From contig NC_087069.1 of NCBI RefSeq assembly GCF_963678635.1, forward strand, positions 24,724,303 through 24,788,302: a DNA stretch of 64,000 bases, read 5' to 3'. The notes under the pieces were generated by a model, which saw only the letters and a list, made by a program, of their open reading frames with translations, had not been told where the DNA came from and searched no databases. Both the position numbers and the translations under genes were made by a program. Positions 62,901-63,352 of this stretch are shown in pieces. How positions within the stretch are numbered: position 1 is the stretch's first letter; the number at the start of each line of letters is the position of its first letter. This DNA is from Symsagittifera roscoffensis. Lineage: Eukaryota; Xenacoelomorpha; Acoela; Convolutidae.

Positions 62901-63352
62901 TTTTTGAAGTTCAAAGAGTTTAATGTGAATTTATTTTTATAAGAAACTAAAATTGCAAAAAGAAAATCAGTCATTTTTTGGGTCCCTTGATTTCATAAAT
63001 AATTTTTTCACCCATTTCTAGTCAATGCCGTTTCCTGATATTTTCAGCGGTTTATTGCGGTTCTGACCAGCAAGGTCAAAACTGCCATTAACTGAGCAGC
63101 TGGCCTACTTCATTGCTGTTAACCGATTACATTGCTTTTTTCGTCTAGGAGATTGACAAACTGTTGCGTCAGCTGGACAAACTCAAATTCGGAGACAATC
63201 ACTCGCCCCCCTCCAACAGCAAACACAGACGTGACTCCTCACACGGGAAGACATCAGCCTCGTCTCTTGTATCCACGAACAACAACAGTGGACAAAATCT
63301 ACAGTCGCCTCAAAACTCAGCCAACAACTCCACAAGGCCAGATATGAATTAA
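11366..63352 (+). CDS. PLCB4: Phospholipase C-beta, PLCB4/norpA class (30-exon gene, overall span)
   Basis: Joined exons give 5292 coding nt, 1763 residues plus TAA. The enzyme hydrolyses PIP2 to IP3 and diacylglycerol at the plasma membrane under Gq control. Order by residue: N-terminal PH (about 20-260, with a long insert at about 105-220), EF-hands (265-410), X (440-600), X-Y linker (600-985), Y (990-1110), C2 (1150-1280), low-complexity and coiled-coil C-terminus (1281-1763). Catalytic and calcium-ligand residues seen in X: H455, N456, E485, D487, H501, E535. Stretches such as 'FQT.DLAMQLN', '[12 protein letters not shown]' and '[17 protein letters not shown]' fit vertebrate PLCB4 better than PLCB1-3. 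ATG 11366 is preceded by an in-frame TAA at 11327 and has A at -3. Every junction keeps the frame. A small exon missed in a long intron remains possible. Confidence 0.95.
12030..12545 (-). mobile_element. Minus-strand SINE-like element (same family as 27285 and 60260)
   Basis: Shares, in reverse orientation, 'AAATCGTTCCAAATTG', 'GGAACATTCAGGGC', 'CTGATACGAGCAGT' and the 3' end 'GTCTGAA.AAAAAACCACCC' with the copies at 27285-27660 (-) and 60260-60500 (+). The middle is more diverged. Confidence 0.55.
12575..12660 (+). repeat. Family B 5' fragment
   Basis: 'CTATCTATTATCTATTGTATATTCAAATGCGGACTTCGCTATCG...GGTTTAAGC' matches the 5' blocks at 6178 and 36240, but no 160-bp array follows. Probably truncated. 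Confidence 0.6.
14876..14956 (+). CDS. PLCB4: PLCB4 exon 2 (residues 56-82, PH domain)
   Basis: Encodes '[20 protein letters not shown]', aligning with the PLC-beta PH strand 'LFKVDEFGFFLTWRSEG'. Acceptor TTGTAG, donor GTGAGT, phase 0 on both sides. Confidence 0.93.
15280..15695. mobile_element. Foldback / MITE-like element with long inverted repeats
   Basis: The left arm (about 15316-15433) contains GCCCTTCGCCTTGTTGGCCT and ends TTTTTTAGCATCTTCTGTGC. The right arm (about 15543-15663) starts GCACAGAAGATGCTAAAAAA and ends AGGCCAACGAGGCGAAGGGC. Arms are imperfect, about 120 bp with a weaker outward extension, separated by about 110 bp. No ORF inside. Confidence 0.75.
16150..16485 (+). mobile_element. 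tRNA-like/palindrome-ended element, copy 1 (degenerate)
   Basis: 'GTGCCATTTTCGCTCCATCG', 'ACATAGCTGCTTTATTTGTG', a worn tRNA-like stretch (16320-16365: 'GGTCGAGTGCAGGGCGTGAG') and 'TTCGAGGCTTATTT' lead to the 3' palindrome TGCGAAGCGCAGCTTCGC (16460-16477). The same order is seen at 16830-17220. Confidence 0.55.
16515..17220 (+). mobile_element. Family E element with tRNA-like segment, copy 2
   Basis: 5' hairpin ACACTTGCTAAGCGAGTGTA (about 16520-16539). tRNA-like block at about 16985-17075: A-box-like TGGCTGAGTGGATAG and B-box-like AGATTCGAATC. 3' hairpin-like TTTGCGAAGCGCTGCTTGGC near 17195. No open reading frame of note. Confidence 0.55.
17955..18235 (+). repeat. Family A repeat, diverged copy
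   Basis: 'TCCACGCTCAATTTTTTC', 'AAATGGCGC', 'AGTTCCCAGCGGAATA' and 'CTCCCAAATTGGGTTAGTGT.ATCAAA' follow the family A order. Landmarks are weaker than in later copies. Confidence 0.55.
19649..19913 (+). CDS. PLCB4: PLCB4 exon 3 (residues 83-171; PH domain plus Ser/Asn-rich insert)
   Basis: Begins '[19 protein letters not shown]', matching the PH strand 'EGQVLECSLINSIRSGAIP'. It then leaves the family pattern for a Pro/Asn/Ser/Gly-rich stretch ('[14 protein letters not shown]'). Acceptor TTTCAG, donor GTAACT, phase 1. The insert lies where vertebrate PH domains have a short loop. Confidence 0.9.
19914..20691 (+). other. Intron 3 with a family A copy
   Basis: A family E-like 5' hairpin (CACTTGCGACAGCAAGAGTA, about 19983) and a worn family A copy at about 20165-20535 ('CAGGAGTCTTAAAACTTGAT' to 'CCAACTGTTAGTTCGCTATG'). 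Confidence 0.6.
20692..20918 (+). CDS. PLCB4: PLCB4 exon 4 (residues 171-246; insert end, PH domain)
   Basis: Gly/Gln-rich start, then '[20 protein letters not shown]', the PH strand pair that reads '[20 protein letters not shown]' in PLCB4. Acceptor CTTCAG, donor GTTAAT. The last codon ATG joins to exon 5 '[10 protein letters not shown]'. Confidence 0.9.
20919..21704 (+). other. Intron 4 of PLCB4
   Basis: Contains a faint family D-like stretch near 20940-21180 ('AGGGTTGCAAAAGTGCTATCATACTAAAG'). No other structure seen. Confidence 0.5.
21705..21784 (+). CDS. PLCB4: PLCB4 exon 5 (residues 247-273, PH C-terminal helix)
   Basis: '[20 protein letters not shown]' corresponds to '[20 protein letters not shown]' of PLCB4. 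Acceptor TTCCAG, donor GTAAGT, phase 2. Confidence 0.94.
22030..22165 (+). CDS. PLCB4: PLCB4 exon 6 (residues 273-318, EF-hand region)
   Basis: '[20 protein letters not shown]' and '[12 protein letters not shown]' match the first EF-hand of PLCB4 ('[20 protein letters not shown]', 'RTFASGKTEKVI'). Acceptor GTGCAG, donor GTAAAC, ends phase 0. Confidence 0.95.
22581..22681 (+). CDS. PLCB4: PLCB4 exon 7 (residues 319-352, EF-hand region)
   Basis: Opens 'NDEIEV', the same residues that open this segment in PLCB4, then '[20 protein letters not shown]'. Acceptor TTTTAG, donor GTGAGT, phase 2. Confidence 0.93.
23085..23263 (+). CDS. PLCB4: PLCB4 exon 8 (residues 352-412, EF-hand region)
   Basis: '[20 protein letters not shown]' is the strongly conserved EF-hand signature of PLC-beta, followed by '[14 protein letters not shown]'. 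Acceptor TTGCAG, donor GTGAGT, phase 1. Confidence 0.96.
23621..23767 (+). CDS. PLCB4: PLCB4 exon 9 (residues 412-461, start of X domain)
   Basis: '[20 protein letters not shown]' then '[20 protein letters not shown]'. The HN pair at 455-456 is the first catalytic His and a Ca-ligand Asn of the X barrel. Acceptor GTTTAG, donor GTGATT, phase 1. Confidence 0.97.
23868..24320 (+). repeat. Family A repeat copy
   Basis: 'CTCTTATATTGGTCGCGATG', 'GAAAAGTCTTAAAGTTCGTTC', 'TTAAAAGGAAGGCAAACTCC', 'CGTGATCGACTTT', 'GATTTCCCAGCGGAATAAAA' and 'CTTTCCAACTGTTTGTTGC'. Confidence 0.75.
24447..24790 (+). repeat. Family A repeat copy, diverged
   Basis: 'AAGTTGTTAACGCTCAAACG', 'AAGGGAGGAATATATGCTCTCC' and 'ATTGACTTCTAGCTTCGAAAAT' follow the family A order. 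The 3' end is lost. Confidence 0.6.
25385..25539 (+). CDS. PLCB4: PLCB4 exon 10 (residues 461-512, X domain core)
   Basis: '[20 protein letters not shown]', '[10 protein letters not shown]' (E485, D487 as Ca ligands) and 'VTHGKAM' (H501, second catalytic His). Acceptor TTTTAG. Protein alignment places the end at 'INFK', directly before 'DVIQAI' of exon 11. This requires a GC donor (AAG|GCTAGT) rather than GT. Confidence 0.95.
25540..25957 (+). other. Intron 10 (GC-AG) with a retroelement-like 3' tail
   Basis: Starts GCTAGT and ends TTTCAG. 25680-25795 resembles a LINE 3' terminus: 'GTTGTATAAAAACTTGAAAT', 'GGGAGAAATAAATTC', then (TTTC)n near 25770-25788. Confidence 0.6.
25958..26037 (+). CDS. 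PLCB4: PLCB4 exon 11 (residues 513-539, X domain)
   Basis: '[20 protein letters not shown]' and 'SFENHC', with E535 in the conserved 'LSFENH' Ca-ligand motif. Acceptor TTTCAG, donor GTGACT, phase 2 (Ser codon split). Confidence 0.96.
26294..26378 (+). CDS. PLCB4: PLCB4 exon 12 (residues 539-567, X domain)
   Basis: '[20 protein letters not shown]' matches '[20 protein letters not shown]' of PLCB4. Acceptor TTGTAG, donor GTTAGT, phase 0. Confidence 0.95.
26730..27030 (-). pseudogene. Possible Tc1/mariner transposase fragment
   Basis: The minus-strand frame ending near 26730 reads '[20 protein letters not shown]', which resembles the Tc1-type stretch 'YSPECLVPTVKHGGGSVMVW'. The catalytic Asp context and terminal repeats are not seen. 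Short and uncertain; could be chance. Confidence 0.35.
27285..27660 (-). mobile_element. Minus-strand SINE-like element
   Basis: On the minus strand: 'ACCAATTAGCTGCCTCAATT', 'GGAACGATTTTGTAGAGCAGG', a tRNA-like middle ('GTGTGCATACACGGCAGGGC') and the 3' end 'CCGTCTGAACAAAAAAACCA'. The + copy at 60260-60500 has the same blocks in the same order. Confidence 0.65.
27675..27972 (+). repeat. Family A repeat copy (3' half)
   Basis: 'CACTCTCCAATAACGAAGC', 'AAATGGCGCGAAAAAATGTG', 'CCAGCAGAATAAA', 'CAGTTCTCTCAAATTGGGTT' and 'CCAAATGGCTATTGGCTATG'. Confidence 0.7.
28403..28875 (+). repeat. Family A repeat copy, near full length
   Basis: 'CGTAATGAAGGGACTTATAT', 'TGTGCTCTCCAAAAACGAAAG', 'AAATGGCGCGAAAAAAACGTG', 'GACTTCTAGTTTCGAAAGCG' and 'TTTTACAGCTGTCTGTTGGC'. 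The short frames across this stretch are repeat-derived. Confidence 0.75.
29030..29720 (+). repeat. Family C dispersed repeat
   Basis: 'TTTTTACCTTACCCCACTTT.TGCAGCCTTCGGAAAAGTGTATGCGGGGA' and repeated 'TCTCGAAAACTACC.. .CAAAT' modules. Ends 'CAGCTTTAGCTCGCCTCTAGT'. Homologous to 52420-53158 and 63720-64000. Confidence 0.65.
30010..30330 (+). repeat. Family D dispersed repeat
   Basis: 'AAATTCAGGTACCACAAATAATC', 'TTTAGTCGTGTTTTGAACGG' and 'AATAAAGCAAGCGAGCAGG'. Related copies at 32230-32560, 32560-32880, 50020-50175 and 56330-56620, all +. Confidence 0.65.
30675..30765 (+). CDS. PLCB4: PLCB4 exon 13 (residues 568-598, end of X domain)
   Basis: '[20 protein letters not shown]' and '[10 protein letters not shown]' match '[20 protein letters not shown]' and 'NKRLKPEVEK'. 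Acceptor TTCTAG, donor GTTAGT, phase 1. Confidence 0.95.
31494..31562 (+). CDS. PLCB4: PLCB4 exon 14 (residues 598-621, acidic start of X-Y linker)
   Basis: '[20 protein letters not shown]' follows the 'KKQLEAL' of PLCB4 into an acidic run. Acceptor TTTTAG, donor GTTAGT, phase 1. The acidic linker is the autoinhibitory element in PLC-beta enzymes. Confidence 0.9.
32230..32880 (+). repeat. Family D repeat, tandem pair
   Basis: The block 'AAAATCAGGTACTAAAAATAATAGTCGGACTGGGTTGAGTG...' occurs at about 32310 and again about 243 bp later, near 32553, almost unchanged, including 'AAGCCCTTTCAGTCGTGATT'. Confidence 0.75.
32880..33535 (+). repeat. Family A repeat copy
   Basis: 'GTAATGAACGTAGTGAGTAC', an internal restart ('TAAGAACGTAATGAAAACTC' at about 33070), 'CACTATCGAACAGC', 'AACGTGATCGACTTCTAATT' and 'CTCTTTTCCAACTG'. 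Its part from 32984 is duplicated at 34007. Confidence 0.75.
34007..34545 (+). repeat. Family A repeat copy, direct duplicate of 32984-33530
   Basis: Shares the unusual flank 'GTTATGTGGGGCAATTTCCG' and the following poly-T tracts with 32984-33530, so both copies carry the same non-family sequence at the 5' side. Confidence 0.75.
34650..34740 (+). repeat. tRNA-like segment of a SINE-type element
   Basis: 'GCCCGTGGCGCAGATGCGAG' (A-box-like TGGCGCAGATG) and 'GGATCGAATCC' (B-box-like) about 50 bases later. No cloverleaf good enough for a functional tRNA; followed by 'CAAGGCTTAGTTTTACC', like the 'CGAGGCTTATTT' of the intron 2 copies. Confidence 0.6.
35600..35875 (+). repeat. Family A repeat copy, internally deleted
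   Basis: 'CTCTTATATAGGTCGCGATC', 'GTTCGCGCTC', 'TCTCGCGGTTTGGG', 'GAAAGGAAGGGAC', then a jump to the 'GTGTCAATCATAAATTTTC' part. Confidence 0.7.
35880..38080 (+). mobile_element. Family B element: (ATCT)n, 5' block, 160-bp array, Helitron-type 3' end
   Basis: (ATCT)n at about 35883-35985. 5' block copies at 35990-36120 and 36240-36400 ('GTGGGCTTCATTATCTCG', 'CATGTTTAAC'). About ten degenerate 160-bp units from 36420 to 38030, each with 'CCTGTAGT..G', 'GGTACTCTCAGGGGTTGCGA', 'CTGCTCAAAT' and 'GAGATATGACGTTTTT'. The 3' end has hairpin GCACC-GGA-GGTGC (38056-38068) followed 8 bases later by CTAG|T (38077-38081), the 3' signature of Helitrons. No RepHel protein is encoded, so it would be non-autonomous. 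Confidence 0.65.
38720..39700 (+). CDS. PLCB4: PLCB4 exon 15 (residues 621-948; giant Ser/Thr/Gly-rich X-Y linker)
   Basis: 981 nt, by far the largest exon. Starts acidic ('[20 protein letters not shown]'), continuing the exon 14 run, then a Pro/Ser/Thr-rich section and a long Ser/Gly/Lys-rich basic section, all open in one frame. The acceptor is 'TTTTGAAG' (weak tract). The donor is set by phase: AATG|GTACTT joins G to exon 16 'TC' as Val. The frame itself runs six bases further to TAA at 39707. Vertebrate PLC-beta linkers are roughly 70-130 residues; here the whole linker is about 380. Confidence 0.85.
39935..39940 (+). promoter_or_regulatory. Possible intronic polyadenylation signal
   Basis: AATAAA about 230 nt after the read-through stop of exon 15. 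If used, it would end a transcript encoding PH, EF, X and linker only. The motif is common in AT-rich DNA. Confidence 0.3.
40438..40805 (+). repeat. Family A repeat copy
   Basis: 'GATGAACGTAGTTCAGAAAAG', 'TTGTTAAAAGGAAGTCAAAC', 'ACATGATCGACTTCTAGTTT', 'AGTGCCAATCGTAAA' and 'ACTCTTTTCTAACTCTCTGT'. Confidence 0.75.
41547..41700 (+). repeat. Perfect 77-bp tandem duplication
   Basis: 41547-41623 and 41624-41700 read identically (both start CTGTACCCCTTTGAAAAAAA). Confidence 0.9.
41922..42001 (+). CDS. PLCB4: PLCB4 exon 16 (residues 948-974, linker)
   Basis: '[20 protein letters not shown]' then 'KDFLEKK'. Acceptor TTTTAG, donor GTTAGA, ends phase 0. Not itself diagnostic; called from splice sites and phase agreement with its neighbours. 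Confidence 0.75.
42029..42124 (+). repeat. 32-bp tandem repeat, three copies
   Basis: The unit starts ATAAGAAAATGAGATCTTGA. The copies differ by single bases. It begins 28 bases after the exon 16 donor. Confidence 0.85.
42240..42411 (+). CDS. PLCB4: PLCB4 exon 17 (residues 975-1032, start of Y domain)
   Basis: A Gly/Ala-rich start ('[14 protein letters not shown]') precedes '[20 protein letters not shown]' and 'PVKFQHF', matching '[20 protein letters not shown]' of PLCB4. Acceptor TTTCAG, donor GTTAGA, phase 1. Confidence 0.95.
42412..42935 (+). other. Intron 17, with a possible SINE
   Basis: 42650-42775 holds a B-box-like GGTTCGAGACC, a short body and an A-rich tail ('CCCAGAAAAAAATAAAG'), as in a tRNA-derived SINE. 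No A box that I trust. Confidence 0.4.
42936..43020 (+). CDS. PLCB4: PLCB4 exon 18 (residues 1032-1060, Y domain)
   Basis: '[20 protein letters not shown]' matches '[20 protein letters not shown]'. Acceptor TTTCAG, donor GTAAGA, phase 2. Confidence 0.95.
43243..43522 (+). CDS. PLCB4: PLCB4 exon 19 (residues 1060-1153, Y domain core)
   Basis: '[20 protein letters not shown]' (substrate-phosphate contacts in the Y half), '[18 protein letters not shown]', '[20 protein letters not shown]' and '[13 protein letters not shown]'. Nearly colinear with PLCB4. Acceptor TTGTATAG, donor GTTGGT, ends phase 0. Confidence 0.97.
43637..44345 (+). repeat. Family A repeat copy with internal reiteration
   Basis: 'CGATGAACGTAGTTCAGATTC' to 'CCTTTTCCATTTTTCTGTTGG'. 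The 'CAGTTTTCTCA.. .GTTCTTGATCATAAATTGTTCTTGA' part occurs three times (near 43930, 44050 and 44180), which makes this copy unusually long. Confidence 0.7.
44440..44715 (+). repeat. Family A repeat copy, shortened
   Basis: 'AGGTCACGAAAACGTGATCG', 'GATTTCCCGGCGG' and 'ACTCTTTTCCAACTGTCTGT'. It ends about 45 bases before exon 20. Confidence 0.7.
44759..44935 (+). CDS. PLCB4: PLCB4 exon 20 (residues 1154-1212, C2 domain)
   Basis: '[20 protein letters not shown]' and '[17 protein letters not shown]' match PLCB4 almost residue for residue. 'GGDTFVFRK' ends it. Acceptor TTGCAG, donor GTCAGT, phase 0. Confidence 0.97.
45300..45504 (+). CDS. PLCB4: PLCB4 exon 21 (residues 1213-1281, C2 domain)
   Basis: '[20 protein letters not shown]', '[18 protein letters not shown]' and '[10 protein letters not shown]' close the C2 domain. 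Acceptor TTTCAG. The donor GTGAGA is the first unit of a (GA)n run. Phase 1. Confidence 0.97.
45505..45625 (+). repeat. (GA)n/(GT)n microsatellite at the exon 21 donor
   Basis: Starts directly at the splice donor: GTGAGAGAGAGAGAGAG, then GTGTGT runs, then (GA)n near 45595-45620. The rest of intron 21 (to 46118) shows nothing else. Confidence 0.9.
46119..46340 (+). CDS. PLCB4: PLCB4 exon 22 (residues 1281-1355; post-C2, poly-Ala)
   Basis: 'DFVDALSDP' continues the PLCB4 'DIVDALSDP' motif. Then '[13 protein letters not shown]', ten consecutive Ala in mixed GCN codons, and a Ser-rich stretch with '[11 protein letters not shown]' recalling 'ETSDIADVPSD' of PLCB4. Acceptor TTTTAG, donor GTAAGT, phase 1. 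Confidence 0.93.
46341..46759 (+). other. Intron 22 with family F repeat
   Basis: 46540-46660 contains 'GACCAAAAATCGCGTTTTTC' and 'GGCGCGCGCTCCC', shared with 59480-59600. Confidence 0.55.
46760..46954 (+). CDS. PLCB4: PLCB4 exon 23 (residues 1355-1420, low complexity)
   Basis: '[20 protein letters not shown]' then Gly/Ser/Ala-rich sequence. 'RTLSRS' looks like a basophilic kinase site. Acceptor ATTTAG, donor GTAAGT, phase 1. Not conserved in vertebrates; called from splice sites and phase. Confidence 0.8.
47336..47463 (+). CDS. PLCB4: PLCB4 exon 24 (residues 1420-1462, start of C-terminal helical domain)
   Basis: '[20 protein letters not shown]' aligns with '[20 protein letters not shown]', the start of the PLC-beta C-terminal domain used for Gq binding and membrane association. 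Acceptor GTTTAG, donor GTGAAT, phase 0. Confidence 0.9.
47640..48095 (+). repeat. Family A repeat copy
   Basis: 'GTAATGAACGTAGTGAAGAC', 'AAATGGCGCGAAAAAACGTG', 'GATTTCCCAGCGGTATAAC' and 'ACTCTTTTCCAATCTTCGAT'. Confidence 0.75.
48225..48305 (+). repeat. tRNA-like segment
   Basis: 'CAGTGGCTGACTGGTTAGTG' (A-box-like) and 'GTTCCGAATCTGAG' (B-box-like), then 'TTTGAGACTTATTT'. Same layout as 16985-17100 in intron 2. Confidence 0.55.
48343..48875 (+). mobile_element. Family E palindrome-ended element
   Basis: 5' hairpin ACAAGCAAAGCTTGTGT (about 48345) and 3' hairpin TTGCGAAGTAGCAACTTCGT (about 48841). Inside, on the minus strand (about 48569-48665), 'GGCTCAATTTATAGAGCGG' and 'CAGGTTCGAACCCT' look like A and B boxes of a tRNA-derived element. 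Confidence 0.55.
49009..49212 (+). mobile_element. tRNA-derived SINE with perfect 11-bp target-site duplications
   Basis: AGCTTGCAAAA at 48998-49008 and again at 49213-49223. The head is tRNA-like: 'GCAGCCGTGGTCGAGTGG' (A box GTGGTCGAGTGG) and 'GCGTTCGAATC' (B box). The acceptor-stem halves CCGTGGT and GTCACGG can still pair with G-U pairs. The body is G/C-rich ('CCCACGGTTGGTCCTGCACTG') and ends 'GGGGACTAATAAAAA'. The intact TSDs mean a fairly recent insertion, 34 bp upstream of exon 25. Confidence 0.85.
49247..49382 (+). CDS. PLCB4: PLCB4 exon 25 (residues 1463-1508)
   Basis: '[20 protein letters not shown]' then '[13 protein letters not shown]'. Basic, Ser-rich; no vertebrate counterpart recognised. 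Acceptor 'GTGTTTTAG', donor GTATAC, phase 1. Called from splice sites and phase. Confidence 0.8.
49383..50713 (+). other. Intron 25 of PLCB4
   Basis: A family D-like piece (50020-50175: 'AAAGCGAGCGAGTAACGTTC') and a family A copy (50190-50500). 49383-49980 holds nothing I can name. Confidence 0.6.
50190..50500 (+). repeat. Family A repeat copy, internally deleted
   Basis: 'CACTGAACGTAGAGAAGACT', 'ATCGCGGTTTGAAG', 'GGCAAACTCCACGG', 'TTTTGATCCTGTGTTTTCTC' and 'CATCATAAATTTCTCC'. Confidence 0.7.
50714..50872 (+). CDS. PLCB4: PLCB4 exon 26 (residues 1508-1561, Ser/Lys/Gln-rich)
   Basis: '[20 protein letters not shown]' and 'KLKEHTVTG'. Low complexity. Acceptor TTCCAG, donor GTTAGT, phase 1. Called from splice sites, phase and open frame. 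Confidence 0.8.
51253..51415 (+). CDS. PLCB4: PLCB4 exon 27 (residues 1561-1615, coiled coil)
   Basis: '[20 protein letters not shown]' and '[18 protein letters not shown]', matching the PLCB4 region '[20 protein letters not shown]'. Heptad-like Leu spacing. Acceptor TTTCAG, donor GTGAGT, phase 2. Confidence 0.9.
51416..51891 (+). other. Intron 27
   Basis: No repeat or gene recognised. Confidence 0.6.
51892..52048 (+). CDS. PLCB4: PLCB4 exon 28 (residues 1615-1667, coiled coil)
   Basis: '[20 protein letters not shown]', '[20 protein letters not shown]' and 'REK' align with '[20 protein letters not shown]', '[20 protein letters not shown]' of PLCB4. Acceptor GTGCAG, donor GTATAG, phase 0. 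Confidence 0.95.
52072..53360 (+). mobile_element. Composite: family E termini around a family C copy and a tRNA-like block
   Basis: Begins ACACAAGCCAAGCCTAGTGT (5' hairpin-like, 52074), then 'AACCTAAGCCGCAAATAAAA'. Family C at 52420-53158 ('TTTTACCCCACGTTCTACGA' to 'AGCTGGCCACTAGT'). tRNA-like block at 53165-53245 ('GACCGTGGTGCAGATGCGAG', 'GATTCAAATCC'). 3' palindrome TTTGCGAAGCGCAGCTTTGC (53329-53348). Confidence 0.55.
53640..53725 (+). repeat. Fragment of the 12030/27285/60260 SINE-like family
   Basis: 'CTCGTATCAGGGCAAAATTT' and 'GGAATGTTCCCACTGACC' are the reverse complement of landmarks at 12490-12540. Confidence 0.5.
53778..54330 (+). repeat. Family A repeat copy, interrupted
   Basis: 'GTAATGAACGTAGTGAGTAC' to 'CTTTCCCAACTGTCAGTTGC'. 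About 100 bp at 54145-54245 ('ACAGACAGGTAAACAATAAACCGC...') is not family sequence and interrupts it. Confidence 0.75.
56330..56620 (+). repeat. Family D repeat copy
   Basis: 'CACGCAAAATCAGATACCAC', 'GTTGCGATTCGAACGATC' and 'GATCGAGTAACGTTCGTTAT'. Ends about 145 bp downstream of the nested gene's stop. It may supply its poly(A) signal: TTTATT at 56335-56340 reads AATAAA on the minus strand. Confidence 0.6.
56765..57155 (-). CDS. Nested gene exon 2 (residues 126-255, stop)
   Basis: Acceptor CCTTTCAG. Begins '[20 protein letters not shown]' (amphipathic, basic), then four hydrophobic segments including '[14 protein letters not shown]' and '[14 protein letters not shown]'. TAA at 56767-56765. 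Confidence 0.75.
56765..57819 (-). CDS. Nested antisense gene: unrecognised multi-pass membrane protein (overall span, two exons)
   Basis: Two minus-strand exons (57819-57443 and 57155-56765) join in frame across a 287-bp GT-AG intron, giving 255 residues. ATG 57819 has context AAAATGG and an in-frame TGA six bases upstream. The product is hydrophobic with about six candidate membrane helices (near 47-63, 97-115, 146-161, 167-183, 203-222, 227-245), a hydrophilic N-terminus and a basic end (KFVLRRM). A TATA-like TATAAATA lies about 180 bp upstream. I recognise no family. It lies wholly inside intron 28 of the PLC gene on the opposite strand. Alternatives: decayed gene or transposon cargo. The clean splice and open frames argue for a real gene. 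Confidence 0.75.
57443..57819 (-). CDS. Nested gene exon 1 (residues 1-126)
   Basis: Starts [20 protein letters not shown]. An acidic stretch (residues 28-39) precedes helix 1 ('[14 protein letters not shown]', 50-63). A Pro/Ser loop is followed by an acidic run ('SEFDSDD') before helix 2 ('[12 protein letters not shown]'). Ends TAC AT|GTAAGT, a strong donor, phase 2. Confidence 0.75.
57999..58006 (-). promoter_or_regulatory. TATA box of the nested gene
   Basis: TATAAATA on the minus strand, followed by CAGCGAG. Transcription would be expected to start near 57970-57976, giving a 5' UTR of about 150 nt. Inferred from position only. Confidence 0.5.
58425..59004. mobile_element. Mariner/Tc1-type MITE (580 bp) with TA duplication
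   Basis: The left end CACTTGTGGACAAAATTAAA and the right end (minus strand) CACTAGTGTACAAAGTTAAG form imperfect terminal inverted repeats flanked by TA (58423-58424, 59005-59006). No intact transposase frame inside. Confidence 0.6.
59450..59605 (+). repeat. Family F repeat
   Basis: 'GCGTTTTTCGGCGCGCGCTTCC' and a 3' end 'AAAAAATCCGCCCCTGAGC'; compare 46600-46670. Confidence 0.5.
59826..60071. repeat. Long near-perfect inverted repeat (foldback)
   Basis: The left arm 59826-59918 and right arm 59968-60071 are reverse complements over about 93 bp with few mismatches (e.g. 'GATTTTGTTGTTAAGATTCA' against 'TGAATCTTAACAACAAAATC'). The loop is about 50 bp and contains further 'ATTCATGAACGTTTG' direct repeats. 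The right arm runs straight into a family A fragment. Confidence 0.85.
60065..60260 (+). repeat. Family A repeat, 5' half
   Basis: 'TATAGGTCTTGATGATTTTT', 'TTGTTTACGCTCAAATTC', 'CACTATAGAACAGCAAAAGTG' and 'AACGTGATTGACTTTTAGTT', then cut off where the SINE-like element begins. Confidence 0.7.
60260..60500 (+). mobile_element. SINE-like element with tRNA-related middle
   Basis: 'ACCAATTAGCTTGCCTCAAT', 'GGAACGATTTTGTAGTGCGG', a tRNA-like part 60370-60435 ('CATAGTGGTGTGTACGCACG', B-box-like GGGGATCGAGCCC) and tail 'ACGGTCTGAATAAAAAAGAA'. The minus-strand copies at 27285 and 12030 share the blocks. Confidence 0.65.
61495..61765 (+). mobile_element. Family E element fragment with tRNA-like B box
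   Basis: 'CTTGCCTGCGAAGCATTGTA' (5' end, worn), 'GAGGTTCAATCCC' (B-box-like, about 61650) and the 3' 'CCAGCTTCGCCTCTGTGTTT'. Confidence 0.5.
62163..62249 (+). CDS. PLCB4: PLCB4 exon 29 (residues 1668-1696, coiled coil)
   Basis: '[20 protein letters not shown]' and 'TTLEKESNA' align with '[20 protein letters not shown]' and 'EFLEKQNE' near the C-terminus of PLCB4. Acceptor TTTCAG, donor GTGAGT, phase 0. Confidence 0.94.
62250..63148 (+). other. Intron 29 with a worn family A copy
   Basis: Family A at about 62655-62990 ('TTGTTCACGCTCAGATTAGA', 'ATGGCAGACGGTACAAAAAAG', 'GTGGGTCAAGTTTTCTCATA'). Confidence 0.6.
63149..63352 (+). CDS. PLCB4: PLCB4 exon 30 (residues 1697-1763, C-terminus and stop)
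   Basis: '[17 protein letters not shown]' closes the coiled coil. A Ser/Asn/Gln-rich tail ends RPDMN-stop (TAA 63350-63352). Acceptor 'CGTCTAG'. The tail does not end in an obvious PDZ-binding motif. Confidence 0.92.
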   Translation, partial: EIDKLLRQLDKLKFGDNHSPPSNSKHRRDSSHGKTSASSLVSTNNNSGQNLQSPQNSANNSTRPDMN

